Shown: positions 23,076-34,740, counted from the first letter of the stretch. The stretch is DNA of 64,000 nucleotides from Sciurus carolinensis (GCF_902686445.1 NC_062226.1:13116001-13180000), one strand, 5' to 3'. Made by a program: numbers and translations. The notes: generated from the letters alone by a model not told the origin.

Positions 23076-26000
23076 GCAAATGGCAGCTCCCTAGGGGAGC
23101 TCTTACTGGAGAGAGAGGGACAGGAAGGGTCTGAGGCTATAGGGAGCTCATGGCGCCATGCTGGGCTACCCACACAAGAAGCAGAGGATGCAGGAGGCAG
23201 GGAGAAGTCAGGGCACGAGGGCCTGACAGCCTGGGGGTTGCAGCTGCACCTCTGGGGGTCCTCAGCTGTGTGATGCGGTCCTTCCTGCCCCTATCCTGAC
23301 TGGCCCCTGTGTGGACCACGCACACCTTCCACCCAGGGCTGTCATGCAACTTGGATGAGAGACGACATGGGAAGCTGCCTTGTAAACCGTCCAGTCCCAG
23401 CCACGTCAATTTTGCATGTTAGAACAGTGGAATCGAGCATCGTCGTGCCAAGACCTGCAGGGAGCCCTGGCTGCCCGGGGCGGATGCTCAGAACTGCCAG
23501 GATCTGGGCAGAAGATGAGGCCTCTCCTCAGGCCACCAACTGCTTACCTCACTCTGGTACCAGCCCCCTCGCCAGCCCAGGCTTGGGAGAAGGCACACAG
23601 CCCTCCTGGTCCCAGAACCCGAGAGCACAGGTCCCAGAGTGACCCGGCTGTGGGGCTGGGTGTAGGAACAGTCCAGGTAGCTGGGGCCAAGCCTTCCCCC
23701 AACTAGGTCTGCTCTCCTCCCCCTCCTGCTCCCGAAAGTTTCTGCTTCCACTTTATAGTTTCCGTGGCAACTACCTCTCTTCCTCTGATTGTTTTCTTCT
23801 TCTCAGTCACTTTGCCATCTTATGCTGAGGGGAGATTGACAGCGGTGGAGCAGAAGGTCTGCCAGGAGAAAGAGGACAGTGAGGGACACGGCCAGGAGCA
23901 GGGTGATCTCTGGGGTGCAGCCAGGGGTTTGCCCCCCAAAGGACCTCTGGACCAGGGACCGTCCTTTAATGTACCCCTCCAGGGCAGCACGCCTGCCAGG
24001 CCCTTCAGGGGATGCCTGTGGCTGGGCATGCCGGGTGTGGCAAGCTGGCTGGACCTAAACCCACTTCGAACTATCTCGTCTTCACCCACGGGACAGCCCG
24101 TGTCCCTGAGCCCCGCCTTCTCTGTCCAAGGCCTGGTCCCACAGCCTGCCCCAGCCCCCTCCTCCAGGAACCTACCACCACCGCCCCACCTGAGTGCTCT
24201 CCTTCTGTGTGTCTGCTCCTCCTGGTCCTGACCCTTCTCTCAGGTGGGCCTCTCCGCTGTAGGCAAAGCCAATGCCTTCCTCTTCACTTCCAAGGGCCCA
24301 GGGCCCTGCACGGGGCCTACACACAGGAGGTCTGCAGGGGGCAGCACCGAGCCCACAGCCAGGGAGACCAAGGCTCTGGTCCAGTTCTACCTGCCACCAG
24401 CTAGCCTGGAGCACTTCACAAATTTGCTCTAGAACTCAATGTTCCTGGTGGCAAAACAAAGACAGGACTTACTTCCTTGCAGGCTATTGAAGACTGAAGC
24501 AAGTCTGTGGGTCTGAAAGAGCCTGGAAAATTCTGAAGTGCTGTATTGAGTCTGGGGTTATTTTTAGGCCCTGAATTGTGCCATCCAATGAATGGCCCAA
24601 GTGCCTCCTTGACACTCAGATCTCACGGCTCTCTTTCTCCACCTGCTGACCTCCTGAGGCACTGGCTGCTGGTGTCCAGTCAGCTCCCCAGGGAGGCCCT
24701 GCCTCTCCAGCCAGCCTGCCACACCACGGCCACCCTCTACCAACTTCCCCCGCCCATGTGCATGCCCGTGCACACGCACACATACACACGACCACTGTCC
24801 CACAGCTCTGCCAGTGCCTGGGGCTGGGGCTCAGGTGGGCACAGAGCAGCCCAGCTCATGAGGTGGAGCAACAGCATCTTCCCAGGCCAGCCAGGGCTGG
24901 GCAGGACCACAGGGCTGTCCTGTGCTTTCCTTGTTGCCACCATCCACTTCCCCTGACCACCAGTAGCCCTTCCCTTGCGGTCTGGGTGCTCCCACCAGCA
25001 AAGGCTCCCCCTCCCTCCCTTCTCTTTGGTGCTGTGAACCCCACCCCCACTGCCCACCAGGCCTTAGACCTGCTCGTCACAACCTTCCAAACTGCTCACT
25101 GAGGCTGTACCTGTCCAGACTTGTGCTAGGACGGGGCAGGTTTCCATGCACAAGGGGACGCCAGGGGCCACAGTGGCTCAGGGTGGGGCTCCTGTGTGTA
25201 CTCCAGGGCCATCTCACCTTCTTCCAAAGACCTGCCAAATCAGACAGCTTAGCAGGCCCAGAGAAAGAAGAGTAAGCCCTGAAATGTCAGAACCAAGAAA
25301 GTCAACACAGGGCCAGCTGTGGCCAGGCAGGGCTCTGACTCTACACTCCCTCTTCTGCTCCCACTCTCCTCCTTTCTCAAGAGCCTAGGGGTCCCACAGC
25401 TGTCACAGGGACATCGGGCCTTTCAGCACCAACCCTGAGGTGCATGAGGGACACTTCCCAGGAGTTTGCATTTGAAAACCTCTGCATTCCCTGTATCCAG
25501 AGAGTTGTCAGTCGGTGGAGACACATGGGCTCCCACAGGGACTCAGACAAGAGCCCAAGGCAAAGAAGGCATAAGAGACTGACGGGGCGGGTTGAAATCA
25601 GGGAAGGCTTTCCAGGGAAGGCAACATCTGAGCCAGGCCTTTGAAGAGGATCCTGACAGACGGGGTGCAGCGCATGAAGTGAACCCACTGAGATTTAGCA
25701 GCAGCTGGGCCCACAGAAGAGACCTAACTTGACCTCCCTCTTCCAAATGCCGCATGGCTAGACCACAGTGAGGGGTTTGGGCTCAGAGGACACTGGCCTG
25801 GTATCCCCCTAGCTGGGCCTCTTAGGCCAGGGCAGCGTGAAACCTCCCAAAATGTTCGAGAATGAAGCGCTTCCCAGACAATGTCCTGAAGCCAGATCTG
25901 CCCTGGTCACTGATCGCAGGGCAGTAGCCCAAGAGTGCCATAGGGATACAGGGTGGTGGAGCTTCCCAGGTCTTGAATACCTGCAGAAAAGAGTCTCCTT

Positions 26001-26259
26001 GAGTTCCCTGAACAGCCCATTCCAGGATTTCACACTACCCCACAGTCAGCCAGGAAGTTCTTCTCCCTATCTAACCTACATCTCTCTTGCTGAAATGTAC
26101 ACCCACCTCGCTTTGGAGACACAGGAATAACAAAGCACAGAAGCTGAAGTGCCTCATCAGGCACTGGGTTTGCAGCAGAGGTGGGAGCTGGGGTGGCTGG
26201 GGGCAGTCAATGGGCAAAGACACAACCCCCAGCTCTGACAAGAGAGGACAAGGCCTCTT
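23076..26259. other. Unique sequence with traces of old LINEs
   Basis: No gene is seen. L2/CR1-like wording occurs at about 25590..25680 ('aggctttccagggaaggcaa', 'gagccaggcctttgaagagg'). A short CA-rich patch lies at 24766..24790. Frames of 100-155 codons overlap antisense and look random. Confidence 0.5.
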
Positions 26260-26590
26260 TGTGTGCATGATTAATTTATAGGCCTGGGGAGGGCCACGGG
26301 AATGTCCTCTCGCTGGGCCTCGGAGGCTTCCCTGACCCAATTTAGAAGCTGTGTTTATTGTGTTGCTCGTGTCAAACCTTCCCGATGAGGTCTCTATTCC
26401 CAGCGTGCTCATGAATTTTCCGGGGGTTTAATCGAGCACAATCTGAGAGCAATTTATTAAGAAGATTAAGCCCCCAAAATATGCTTCTGCATGCTCTACA
26501 AAACAGGGCAAATTTATTCTCCGCCATCAGTACGCCCCGCCGCCCAGAGCAGCACAATCACTCAGTGGAGTTAACGCTTGAACCCCTCGA
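26260..26590. promoter_or_regulatory. Candidate conserved enhancer, AT-rich island 1
   Basis: This block is much more AT-rich than its flanks and has no recognised repeat. It carries homeodomain-type words (gattaatttatagg, gcaatttattaagaagatta) and an inverted repeat: gggggtttaatc at 26422..26433 against gattaagccccc at 26464..26475 (11 of 12 positions pair, 30 nt apart). This profile is typical of deeply conserved developmental enhancers in GC-rich introns and flanks. Conservation itself cannot be seen from one sequence. Confidence 0.4.
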
Positions 26591-27219
26591 CCTGGGCGGC
26601 AGGAAGCCAGGTGGAGTGTCCAGTGCAAGGAAGAGTCTGGCCCACGGGGAAGGTGCATGTGGAATTCCAGGGCCCCAGGGTCCCAGCCTGGTGTGTACAG
26701 GGCTGGGAGGTGAGCCTGCTCCTGCAGAGTTTGGGGTTCAAGACTGCTTTACTCACGGCCACCTTGCTCAGGATATGCCTGCTCAGCAAGGCTCCCTGGT
26801 CGACTCCAGCAAGAAGGGTTTAGATGCTTCCAGGTCTGAGGTTTGGAAGCCAAAGCAAACTCTTGATGTCACTCTCTGAACCCTCTCTCATGCTCTGCAC
26901 CCGCCAGAGCCTGGCAACTCCTGGCCGGAAAGAACTGGTTTAGGTACAGCAAGAGGTGATGGAAGGAGACAGAATTTGGTTGTTTCTGGGGGCGGGGCTC
27001 AACTTGAGGGGTCAAAAGAAGGCTTGCAGGCAAAGCTGGGCAGAGGAGGTGAGGACCAGGAAAGAGGTGTCCTAGGGGGAGACAGCACCTGGACACCTGG
27101 TCTGTTCTCAGATGCCAGCTGCAGAGGCCCCGGCTGGTGCCAGTCTGAAACCTCAGGCTTGGCCCCCATTTCCCTGCACCCGCCTCCTGTCCGCCGGGTC
27201 GCTGGGACCATCTGTTTAT

Positions 27220-27480
27220 TACTGGTCATGAGCAATCATCGTAGTGGCGGGCCTGTGCTCACTCCCTGCCAGGCCTGTGCTGAGCTTGAAACTCCTGTCT
27301 TATCGCACACCCAGCCCTGCAGGAAAGGCACCTTTATCTCCACTGAGTCTCAGAGAAGGAAATAAACCTTAGGAGCATCATTGATGTGCCCACAGCCATG
27401 CAGCTAAATACGGCAGAGCCAAGATTCAGACCGAGCATCCGAGGACTGAGCCTCCCACGCCTCCACCTCATTCACAGCTA
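27220..27480 (-). repeat. MIR element
   Basis: 'cactccctgccaggcctgtg', 'cctttatctccactgagtct' and 'gtgcccacagccatgcagct' followed by 'aaatacggcagagcc' make a nearly complete reverse MIR. Confidence 0.7.
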
Positions 27481-27484
27481 GGAT

Positions 27485-28100
27485 GACTCCTCACAGGTCC
27501 TCGAGAGAACACTCAGTATGGGTTTCGGTCAACTTGCCACCACCCCGCCAAACAACTGCCCAATCTGGTCACTGGTCACCCGACCTCCAGTCCCAATCTC
27601 TCCTGTCATCCCTCCATACAACAATCAGGTATGTCCTTGAACCCAAACCTGACCTCCCAAAAGCCATGCCATGGTCCCTGGGCCACCACCACAGGCCCAA
27701 CCCCTCCTGCCTCGCATCCTCCACTGGGTTCTACTATCCAATGAATCAGCCTCCTCCTGTCCCACTGCCCACTTGCACCCCGGTCTCTGGCCTCCACTCC
27801 TGAGCTCAGCCTGGTCCCTTCCCCTGGCCTGCCCTCCTCCGTGTCTCCCACTTCAGAGTTCTCAGGGCCCAAACCCAGGACCAGCTCCTCCACCAAACGA
27901 AGCCTTCCCAGGACAACCACTCAGGCAGCTGTCGTGGAGGGGGACTTCTCCTTCCTCTGAATCCCCAGTGGTGCAGGGTCTCACTGTCCCCTCACACAGC
28001 TGTTTATGTACGGGTCTCGCACCCCTCGCCCACAGCCCCGGAGCTCCTGGAGGACAGGTCCCTCCCTGCTTCTTCAGTGAGGACACCTGACAACAGGACA
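27485..28100 (+). repeat. L2-like relic (diverged)
   Basis: The 3' portion has the L2 sequence order: 'cccctcacacagctgtttat', then 'ccccggagctcctggaggac' followed by 'aggtccc'. The left part is only weakly similar. Confidence 0.4.
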
Positions 28101-28239
28101 TCACCCGTCAGTGTGCATGGCCACAGCAGCCTGCAAGTGCCCCTCCCTGGCCTCAGCAGGACTCCTTTACCTTTTCTGGTGTCCATGGACCCTTTGGGCC
28201 TCTGCTGCGAACTAAGAACTCCTTTCCAGAAGAAAATAA

Positions 28240-28565
28240 AACCAAACTGCTTAATTGCATAAAATACCAAGGATTACCATGGAAAACAATTACACTGAAT
28301 ACAGTCATCAAAATATCTTTTAAATGCCATGACAGTATATGCGCTTCTTTTTTAATGCCTTAAGTACCAAGCTCTAGGTCTGTTATTTTGAAGTATTTTA
28401 TTTCAATATGTACACTATCCTTTATCATGAGAGCTTCTGAGATTTCTATAATTTCAACAAAATCAGAACAGTCAAAGCTATTGCAGGTTATCACCTGCAT
28501 TTGCAATTAAAGGAATTACAATTTGTAATTTAATTAGAGGTTAGTGAAAATAAAGGTGGGATACA
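28240..28565. promoter_or_regulatory. Candidate conserved enhancer, AT-rich island 2
   Basis: About 325 bp of AT-rich, non-repetitive DNA inside a GC-rich region. Near its right end are an inverted repeat aattaca-att-tgtaatt (28514..28530) and, overlapping it, TAATTTAATTA (28526..28536). The latter is a perfect P3 palindrome (TAATNNNATTA) of the kind bound by paired-class homeodomain dimers. A gcatttgcaattaa word (28497..28510) resembles a POU site. A tissue-specific enhancer of DAB2IP or a neighbour is plausible; this is inference from composition and motifs. Confidence 0.45.
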
Positions 28566-28655
28566 TATTTTCTTTTTTCCTGTTCCAGTCCAAGCACTCC
28601 AGATTCCATCCTGGAGACTCTGTAGGTCCTGGGAGCCCTGGTTAAAAACCCCAGG

Positions 28656-28768
28656 CTGACTAGGCACCATGGTGCACGCCTGTGATCCCAGCCACTCAGG
28701 AGGCAGAGGCAGGAGGATGCAAGTTTGAGGTCAGCCTTTGCAAGACTTTGTCACAAAATAAAAAATAA
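28656..28768 (+). repeat. B1-type SINE monomer
   Basis: 'gcaccatggtgcacgcctgt', 'gatcccagccactcaggagg' and 'ggaggatgcaagtttgaggt', then a short A-rich tail. Confidence 0.85.
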
Positions 28769-29655
28769 GAGCTCCTGGCTGACTGGCAGGGGCTTAAGGG
28801 AAAAGGGCAGGATTTTTCCTGGAACCCAGATTCTGGCTGTGCTGGCTGCCATGCCCTGACCTTCTGGAAGCCTCCGTTCCCACCCTCCTGCCTTGGTCAC
28901 AGCACAGAAGAATGAGGTCTGTGCCTACAGTCTGGTTGTTGCAACTGATCCCAAAGTCCCCCTGGTGGTTCCAGCTTAACAGAGGCCCCAGAGAATGATC
29001 CCGTGGAGCTACTTGCCCCAGACAGCCCCTGCCACCTCCCAGGGAACTTGTTTTATGTCCTGAAAGAGCAGGGCTGACAGAAGATAAATGGTGGAGGAAG
29101 GCTGGAGTGGGCTGTGACCGACGCCCAGCGCCTGCCTGGCCCCCCTCTCAGGAGGGGGGAAAGCACCTCTAATTACCCGGGAAGGAAGGGCACCAAGAGG
29201 ATGCGCCCGCTCGCTGCACGGGGAGGGCCTCTCCGGCCACGTTGTGACCCAAGCGCCAAGCCCTCCACCTGGCTGTCAACCCGCCCCTGCTGCTGTTGGC
29301 GGCCAGGCTCTCCTCCTCCCTGGTGCCCAGGGCCAACCCGGTCCTGCCCCAAAGCCTCGTCACCTGTCCACGTTCCTGGCAGGGTTGCTCTTTGCCGACA
29401 GTCCCCAGGTAGACCCCTGGGGGGACCTGAGAGGGCACAGGAGTGCATGCATCACCTTGCTCCTTTGCCAGCAGCAGCTGATGCCCACTGCTGAGTCCTG
29501 CAGACTCTACTCAGGAAGTCTCTCTGGCCTCACTCAGACCCCGGGGTCACCTCCAGCCATCTTCTCAGGCTCAGGTGACCAGGTCATCTTCACAGTATCC
29601 CACACCAACTATCTGACATACAAATCTGTCCCGGCCACAGTTGCCATGAAACTCA
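28769..29655. other. Unique sequence, no gene seen
   Basis: A moderately CpG-containing patch at 29110..29260 is too small and weak for a CpG-island call. Frames of 90-158 codons overlap on both strands. Confidence 0.5.
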
Positions 29656-29815
29656 GGCAACTCTCTTACAGCAGTCCTATGAAGGGAGGAACTATTATCC
29701 TCACATCTTACAGACACTGAAAGTGAGCTCAGAGAGGTTCGGTGACCGGCCCAAGAGGGCACAGTTGGTAACGGATAGAGTCACGGTTTGAGCCCAGTTG
29801 GTCTAGCTCCAAATC
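29656..29815 (-). repeat. MIR element
   Basis: 'actattatcctcacatctta', 'cagacactgaaagtgagctc', 'gaggttcggtgaccggccca' and 'gtttgagcccagttggtcta' are a clear reverse MIR. Confidence 0.8.
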
Positions 29816-31230
29816 TCCCCATCAGTAACTTCCGGCCCCCCAGGCCTCCTGCAACCACAGGCAGCCAGAGAGTTTCTCTAAAGGACATTTGCAGGCCCGT
29901 CTGCACCCCGCTCCTTCCTCCCCCATCCTTCCCAGGGCTCCCGCACAGCCACCGCCTCTTCATCTCTAAGCCCCACTGGCCACAGCTTCCCCTCCTCCAG
30001 GAACCTGGCCTGACTCCTCCGCCTCTGCAGCCGAAAGCCTCCCAGGGCTCCCAGTCCTTAGTGGAGCAGTCGGGATGGTCCAGGCTCCTCCGCCTCACCT
30101 CCTGCGGCCACCACACCCTCGCCCGGCACCCTTCAGGCTCTTTTCAGCCTGGAGGAAGATGGTGGCTGGCAGACAAATGGGTGATCCCATGGCTTGATGC
30201 AGAGACGGGTTCTGGGGACCATCCGAACTGGCCAACCAGAGCCACTGAGGGGGCTGGGAATCGTGTCACAGCAACTCCCTGAGCTAGAAGGAGCCCCAAG
30301 CCACATCCCAACCCAGCCGGAGGCACAAAGTCAGCAGATCCTTGCACTCATGGGGGCGGGAGAAGGCCCCTGGGGCTCAAGTGCAAGGCCAGGCACGACT
30401 GGTGCCCCAGGCTCCCTGCAGCAGCAGCATTACTAGCAATGGGAAATGTGCTTATCCCTCTAGACAGACGGACACTGGCACTTGGGCCCAACGAGGCCCA
30501 GAAAGGATTTTCCCTGAAACACCAGAAGGGCCTCAAAAAACCTGTCGAGGGACAGCTGGATCAACCTCAGCCTGCAGATGGCTCTATGCAGCAGACAGAA
30601 ATAGCAAGGAAATAAACTAGGAAAAGATCTCCCAACTGCCTGAGTGAGTCAAAGAAGCAAGCTGCAGAACGACAAATGATTTTTTAAAAAATTAAACAGA
30701 AACACACACATTCTACAGATCTGTATGTGTGATTCAAGTGCAAGACAATACCATGAAAAGCACCCTCCAAAGCCTCCCCCTCAGGGCCACCCAAAGGCTA
30801 CTGCACTCCCAGATCACCCTGGACTTGAAACCCCAGAAGATCACGATCCACCAACCCTGACAGCATCAGTAGGAGTGTGAACAGCCTCAGCCTTGTGGAG
30901 GCCAAGGAGGCAATGTGTACTGACAGTTAAAATCCATAAAACGTCCACTTTAAACTCACAAGGCCCCCTTCTCTGTGCTGACCCCCGGGGGATTCATGCC
31001 ACCCTGCGTGCGGCAGTAGGGGTAAACACTGTAAGCAACATCCATTCTGTGAGTGGAGGCCCAGCTGAATGCATTGGGGACCCTCCTGAATAGGGAGCCC
31101 CGGAGAGACCCGGACACAGTTCACCATGAGGTGGAAATATATGTGGTGGTTCAGGACATGTGGGACAATCTCCTGCACAGGTAGGTCCGTGAACCAGAGA
31201 TAGGAGACTTGGCTTTCAGTTCGTAATGGT
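29816..31230. other. Unique sequence with a palindromic spot
   Basis: No gene is seen. A 12 bp perfect palindrome (tacagatctgta, 30714..30725) with flanking CA/TG arms can form a short cruciform. Confidence 0.5.
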
Positions 31231-31233
<3 letters not shown>

Positions 31234-31266
<33 letters not shown>

Positions 31267-31342
31267 GCAGTACTAAGGATCAAACCCAGAGCCTTGTGCA
31301 CGCTAGGCAAGTGCTCTATCATCAAGCTACATTCCCAGCCCC
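31234..31342 (-). repeat. ID SINE with long poly(A)
   Basis: A T32 run (31234..31265) is followed by the complement of an ID unit ('ggcagtactaaggatcaaac' to 'caagctacattcccagccc'). Confidence 0.9.
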
Positions 31343-31387
31343 AGACTAGAATGTTTAATTTCATATCAAATAAATAAATGATGGACT

Positions 31388-31433
31388 ATACTACTTTATA
31401 TATATACTACTTTATATATATATATATATATTA
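31388..31433. repeat. (TA)n microsatellite with duplicated flank
   Basis: Two copies of actactttatatatat, the second running into an uninterrupted TA run to 31431. Highly AT-rich and prone to unpairing. Confidence 0.85.
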
Positions 31434-31477
31434 TAAAACAGCGTGTGGTGCGGATGCCGATGGCGGGGGAGGCAGTG

Positions 31478-31582
31478 CGTGCATGCGTGGGGCGGGAGAT
31501 ATATAGGAACTCTCTGTACTTTCTGCTCAATTTTCCTGGGAACCTAAAATTGCTCTAAAAAGTAAAGTCTATTAAAAAAGAA
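31478..31582 (+). repeat. LINE-1 3'-end relic
   Basis: 'gaactctctgtactttctgc' followed by 'tcaattttcctgggaaccta' and 'ttgctctaaaaagtaaagtc' is the recurrent 3' end of old mammalian L1-type elements, truncated on the left by the TA repeat region. Confidence 0.55.
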
Positions 31583-32431
31583 AACAGATGGAAAGTCTTT
31601 AGAAATTAAAAGCAGAAGAAAATCCTGTCCCCCAAAGTCAGTGCTCCTCCAGGCTGAATCTTCCAGGGCTGTCGCCTTCCTGGGCAAGTCTAAGCTCCAG
31701 CCCGGCTTCCCTTGCAGAGGAGCAGGAAGCGGAGCCCTTTCCTAAAGCTCTGACCAGGCTCTGCTGATGTCCCCTCTCTGAAACTTTCTCCGCACCATGT
31801 TGTCTGCCTGGAACGCCTCGTTTTGACATTTTCATTTTGACTGGTTCAAATGTCCTCCCTGAAAGTCGTTTGTTTCAGAAGCCCTTGTCCCCAAAATGCA
31901 GGTTCTCTGTGGACAGTCTGTGTCCTAAGTAGCTCTTTGTAGCCTCCAGGGCTGGCCAGGGCCTGGCACAGGGCAAGGGCTCATTAAGCATGACAGGGCC
32001 AATGGATGCCCTCGGGATCACATTAACATTTCTAAAAGCCCCAAAGCACGGCTGGCTAGACAGCTCTCTGGGGCCACTCATCTGGCCTTGCATTACAATT
32101 CCACCTGCTCTTGTTAGCAGCATTAGCTCCTAGGAGGTGGCTCCGGGGCCCACACCCTGATGTGTACCCCAGCCCTGCACCTCACACCACTCAGGAACCA
32201 CAAAAGCCAATGCCAATGTGAGCCAGGAAGGGAAGGAAATGAAAAACAGGCCAGGCCAGGCTGAAATCTTGGAGTGTGGACACCCTGGCCCACTCCAGCC
32301 CAGTGCACTCCCATGGATGGCCAGGAGGCCAGCCAGATGATCCACTCGTAAGGGAAGCTGTCAGATTTTAACCTCAAAGCTTCCTGGGTGTCGATGTGGC
32401 CAACTAATTCACACCGAAGAAAAACCAAACA
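31583..32431. other. Unique sequence with an L2-like 3' tail
   Basis: 'gggcctggcacagggcaagg' followed by 'gctcattaagcatgac' at about 31960..31995 is L2/MIR-like. No gene is seen. Confidence 0.45.
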
Positions 32432-32504
32432 GGGCTGGGGGTGTAACTCAGTGGCAGAGCGCTTGCCTAGCATGTGTGAGGCCCTGGGTTCCATCCCCAG
32501 CACC
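32432..32504 (+). repeat. ID SINE
   Basis: A near-consensus ID unit, 'gggctgggggtgtaactcag' to 'ccatccccagcacc', including the RNA polymerase III A and B box regions inherited from tRNA-Ala. The tail is a GA-rich run, not pure A. Confidence 0.92.
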
Positions 32505-32799
32505 AGAGAGAGAAAGGGGGCGGAGGAAAACACACACACCATACAGGTCACATCTAATAGGCCTGCAGGCCAGAGTCAGCCCAGGCCCCCCGCTTCTGGT
32601 GGCCTCTGGGAACCACAGCTCAGAATTAGGCTTAGAATTCAGAGCAGATAGAATTATTTTTAAAGGGCCCCCCCCCAAAGCCTTCGTTGATCCTGCTATC
32701 CCATTGGTCCAATTGGAGACCACACCCCAAGAACTACCCACCACAGAACCCAAACCTCACAACAAAAGGGACTCTGAGACCAGCCATTCTGGGGACAGA

Positions 32800-32945
32800 T
32801 GTGTGGACTCCTCGGCTACCAGCCATGTCTCTCAGGCAAATGATTTCACCTCTCCCAGTCTTGGCTTCCTCCTTTGTAAAGTGGGGGAAATGATAACGCT
32901 ACCTGCCCCCAGGGATATTGTGTGAATGCTTGGTAGTCTTGAAGG
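32800..32945 (+). repeat. MIR element
   Basis: 'caggcaaatgatttcacctc', 'cttggcttcctcctttgtaa', 'agtgggggaaatgataacgc' and 'gatattgtgtgaatgcttgg' match MIR in order. Confidence 0.75.
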
Positions 32946-33179
32946 AGAGCCCCCGGGACAGGAAGGGGGCCACATCCTTATCTTGACAAATTGCCACCGC
33001 TAGGCTTAGCAGGGCTGGGGATGTAGACATGCCACAGAGGTACTGGACAGCGAAGCAGGACCCCTGCCTGCCTGTCTTCTTCCATGCTCCAGGGGACAGG
33101 GAATAATTAGCCTCAGCGCCTTCACCTAGGAAGGCCTGTTTACAGCAGCACATTCTTCTCTAAACTCCAAAATCATCAC

Positions 33180-33300
33180 AGGGCAGAAATGAACACTTAC
33201 TGAAAATACTACATACCTGGCACTGTTGCTAAATGCTTCAGATAAGTTCCTATCTTTTTGCTTTCTCAGCAATTCCAGCAGGTAGGGATTTTTACCTCCC
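33180..33300 (-). repeat. MIR fragment
   Basis: 'tacctggcactgttgctaaa' and 'ctttctcagcaattccagca' followed by 'ggtagggatttttacctcc' are reverse-oriented MIR, cut off on the right by an AT-rich tract. Confidence 0.6.
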
Positions 33301-33362
33301 TATTTTATTTTATTTATTTATTCTTTCATTTATTTATTTATTTTGCAATGCTGGGATTGAAG
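33301..33362 (-). repeat. (TTTA)n tract with ID remnant
   Basis: TTTA/TTTTA units (33302..33344), then 'ttgcaatgctgggattgaa', the start of a minus-strand ID unit. This is probably the decayed A-rich tail of a truncated ID insertion into the neighbouring MIR. Confidence 0.55.
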
Positions 33363-34133
33363 AACCAACTGCCCGTGGCAGGTGGGAGAACGGGCAGATG
33401 ATTTCTTTCTTGAAAGCAGGTGTAGATGTGGAAGAAAAAGGAGAAGAACAGGTCAAGGAGGTAAAGGAAACCCAAAGCCTTAAAGCTGGAAAGTTTAAAA
33501 CTTGCCCTAGGGGTTCCCCAGTCCCCAAGAGGAGGAGGCCTGTTGACAAAGGTAAAGTTCTTTCTGGCCTGGCATCGCCACCCTGGCGGTTAAATCTGGA
33601 GGGGGTGTCACTCAGCTCCACGGAGGGGACTGGCCGTGCTGCATGGACCCTGGCTTGGCAATGTGGAGCTGACCTTCGGCATGACAAGTTGACATCATCT
33701 GCAAAATGGGGGAGAGAGAGCTGGCCACTGTCTTAGCAGGGTCCATGCAAGGCAGATAGGACCCAGCGGCCCTGTGCACAACCCCAGGGACCCACACACT
33801 CCTCAGGAATGCGTCTGCTCTTGACTCCTTAAGGCTATGAGCATAAAATAGCATCAGGACCTGGGAAAGCCCAGTCCTCCAGGGAGGGTGAGCAGGGTGA
33901 GCAGATGCTCCTGGCCTCCAGGAACCCTGTGGTTTTAAAACTCAAAGTCCCACACCACAGGAACCCCTCCATCCTGGGCAAACCAGGACAGTTGGTCACC
34001 TCAAGAGAGGCCAAATCCTTTATTCATTCATGAGTTCGTCTGGCAAATATTTACAAAGAACCTGGGAGAGGTGTTCAGGATGGAAAGTGTCCAGGGAACT
34101 GCCCTCGTGGGCTTTCAGGAGTGGGAAACACAC
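33363..34133. other. Unique sequence, no gene seen
   Basis: A 167-codon plus frame (33233..33736) begins inside MIR/TTTA repeat sequence, so it is not a credible gene. Confidence 0.55.
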
Positions 34134-34539
34134 TGTCTTAGTCAGAACATTTTAGAGGAGGAAAAGTTTATTTGGGGGCTCATGGTTTCAGAGGTCCCAG
34201 TTCATAAAAAGCCGGCTCCAGTCCTGGGGGCTCAAGGTGAGGCTGAACATCATGGTGGAAGAGTGGGGCAGAGGGAAGCGGCTCACGTGCTGCTCAGGAA
34301 GCAGAGGGAGAAAGATCTCTACTCGCCAGATACAAACACATACCCCAAGGGCTTGCCGGCAGGGACCCCTCCTCCAGCCACACCCGACCTGCCTATAGGT
34401 ACCACTCAGCTAATACCGTCAGGGGATTAATTCAGGGATTGGGTTAAGACTCTCACATTCCGATAATTTCTCCTCTGAACCTTCTTGCATTGTCTCAAAC
34501 GTGAGCTTTTGAGGGACACCTAATATCTAGCCCATAACA
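34134..34539 (-). mobile_element. MaLR-type solo LTR (ERVL-MaLR class)
   Basis: Read on the minus strand, a 406 bp element starts TGTTATGGGC and ends ...GACTAAGACA, the TG...CA termini of an LTR. Internal wording ('ggtgtccctcaaaagctc', 'gaccatgatgttcagcctc'-like, 'cccaaataaacttttcctcc') follows the mammalian MaLR LTR layout, including an AATAAA signal near its 3' end. Flanks cacac (34129..34133) and cacat (34540..34544) fit a 5 bp target duplication with one mismatch. There is no internal retroviral coding region, so it is a recombined solo LTR, incapable of movement. It has the same orientation as DAB2IP. Confidence 0.8.
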
Positions 34540-34740
34540 CACATAAAAACAAACAAGGGTTAAAAAAGTATAAACTAGTAGAGATGTTTCCAGAGTAGCC
34601 CCAGTTTCCTACAGGGACAGACTCAGGCTCTGAAACCCTGAGCCATGCTGTGGATGAGGATGAGAATGGTGGAATGGGTTTTATTACATTTCATTTCTCC
34701 CCTCCCCTTACTTTCCACCAATTCCTTTAGGTGAGGGAAA

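Noticed and set aside
29110..29260. Third CpG island
   Set aside because: CpG density is modest and the length too small for an island call.
32432..32504. tRNA-like gene
   Set aside because: ID SINEs derive from tRNA-Ala and keep A/B-box-like sequence, but the copy lacks a tRNA acceptor stem and is followed by a SINE tail; it is a retroposon.
33233..33736. 167-codon plus frame
   Set aside because: The start lies in MIR and TTTA-repeat sequence.
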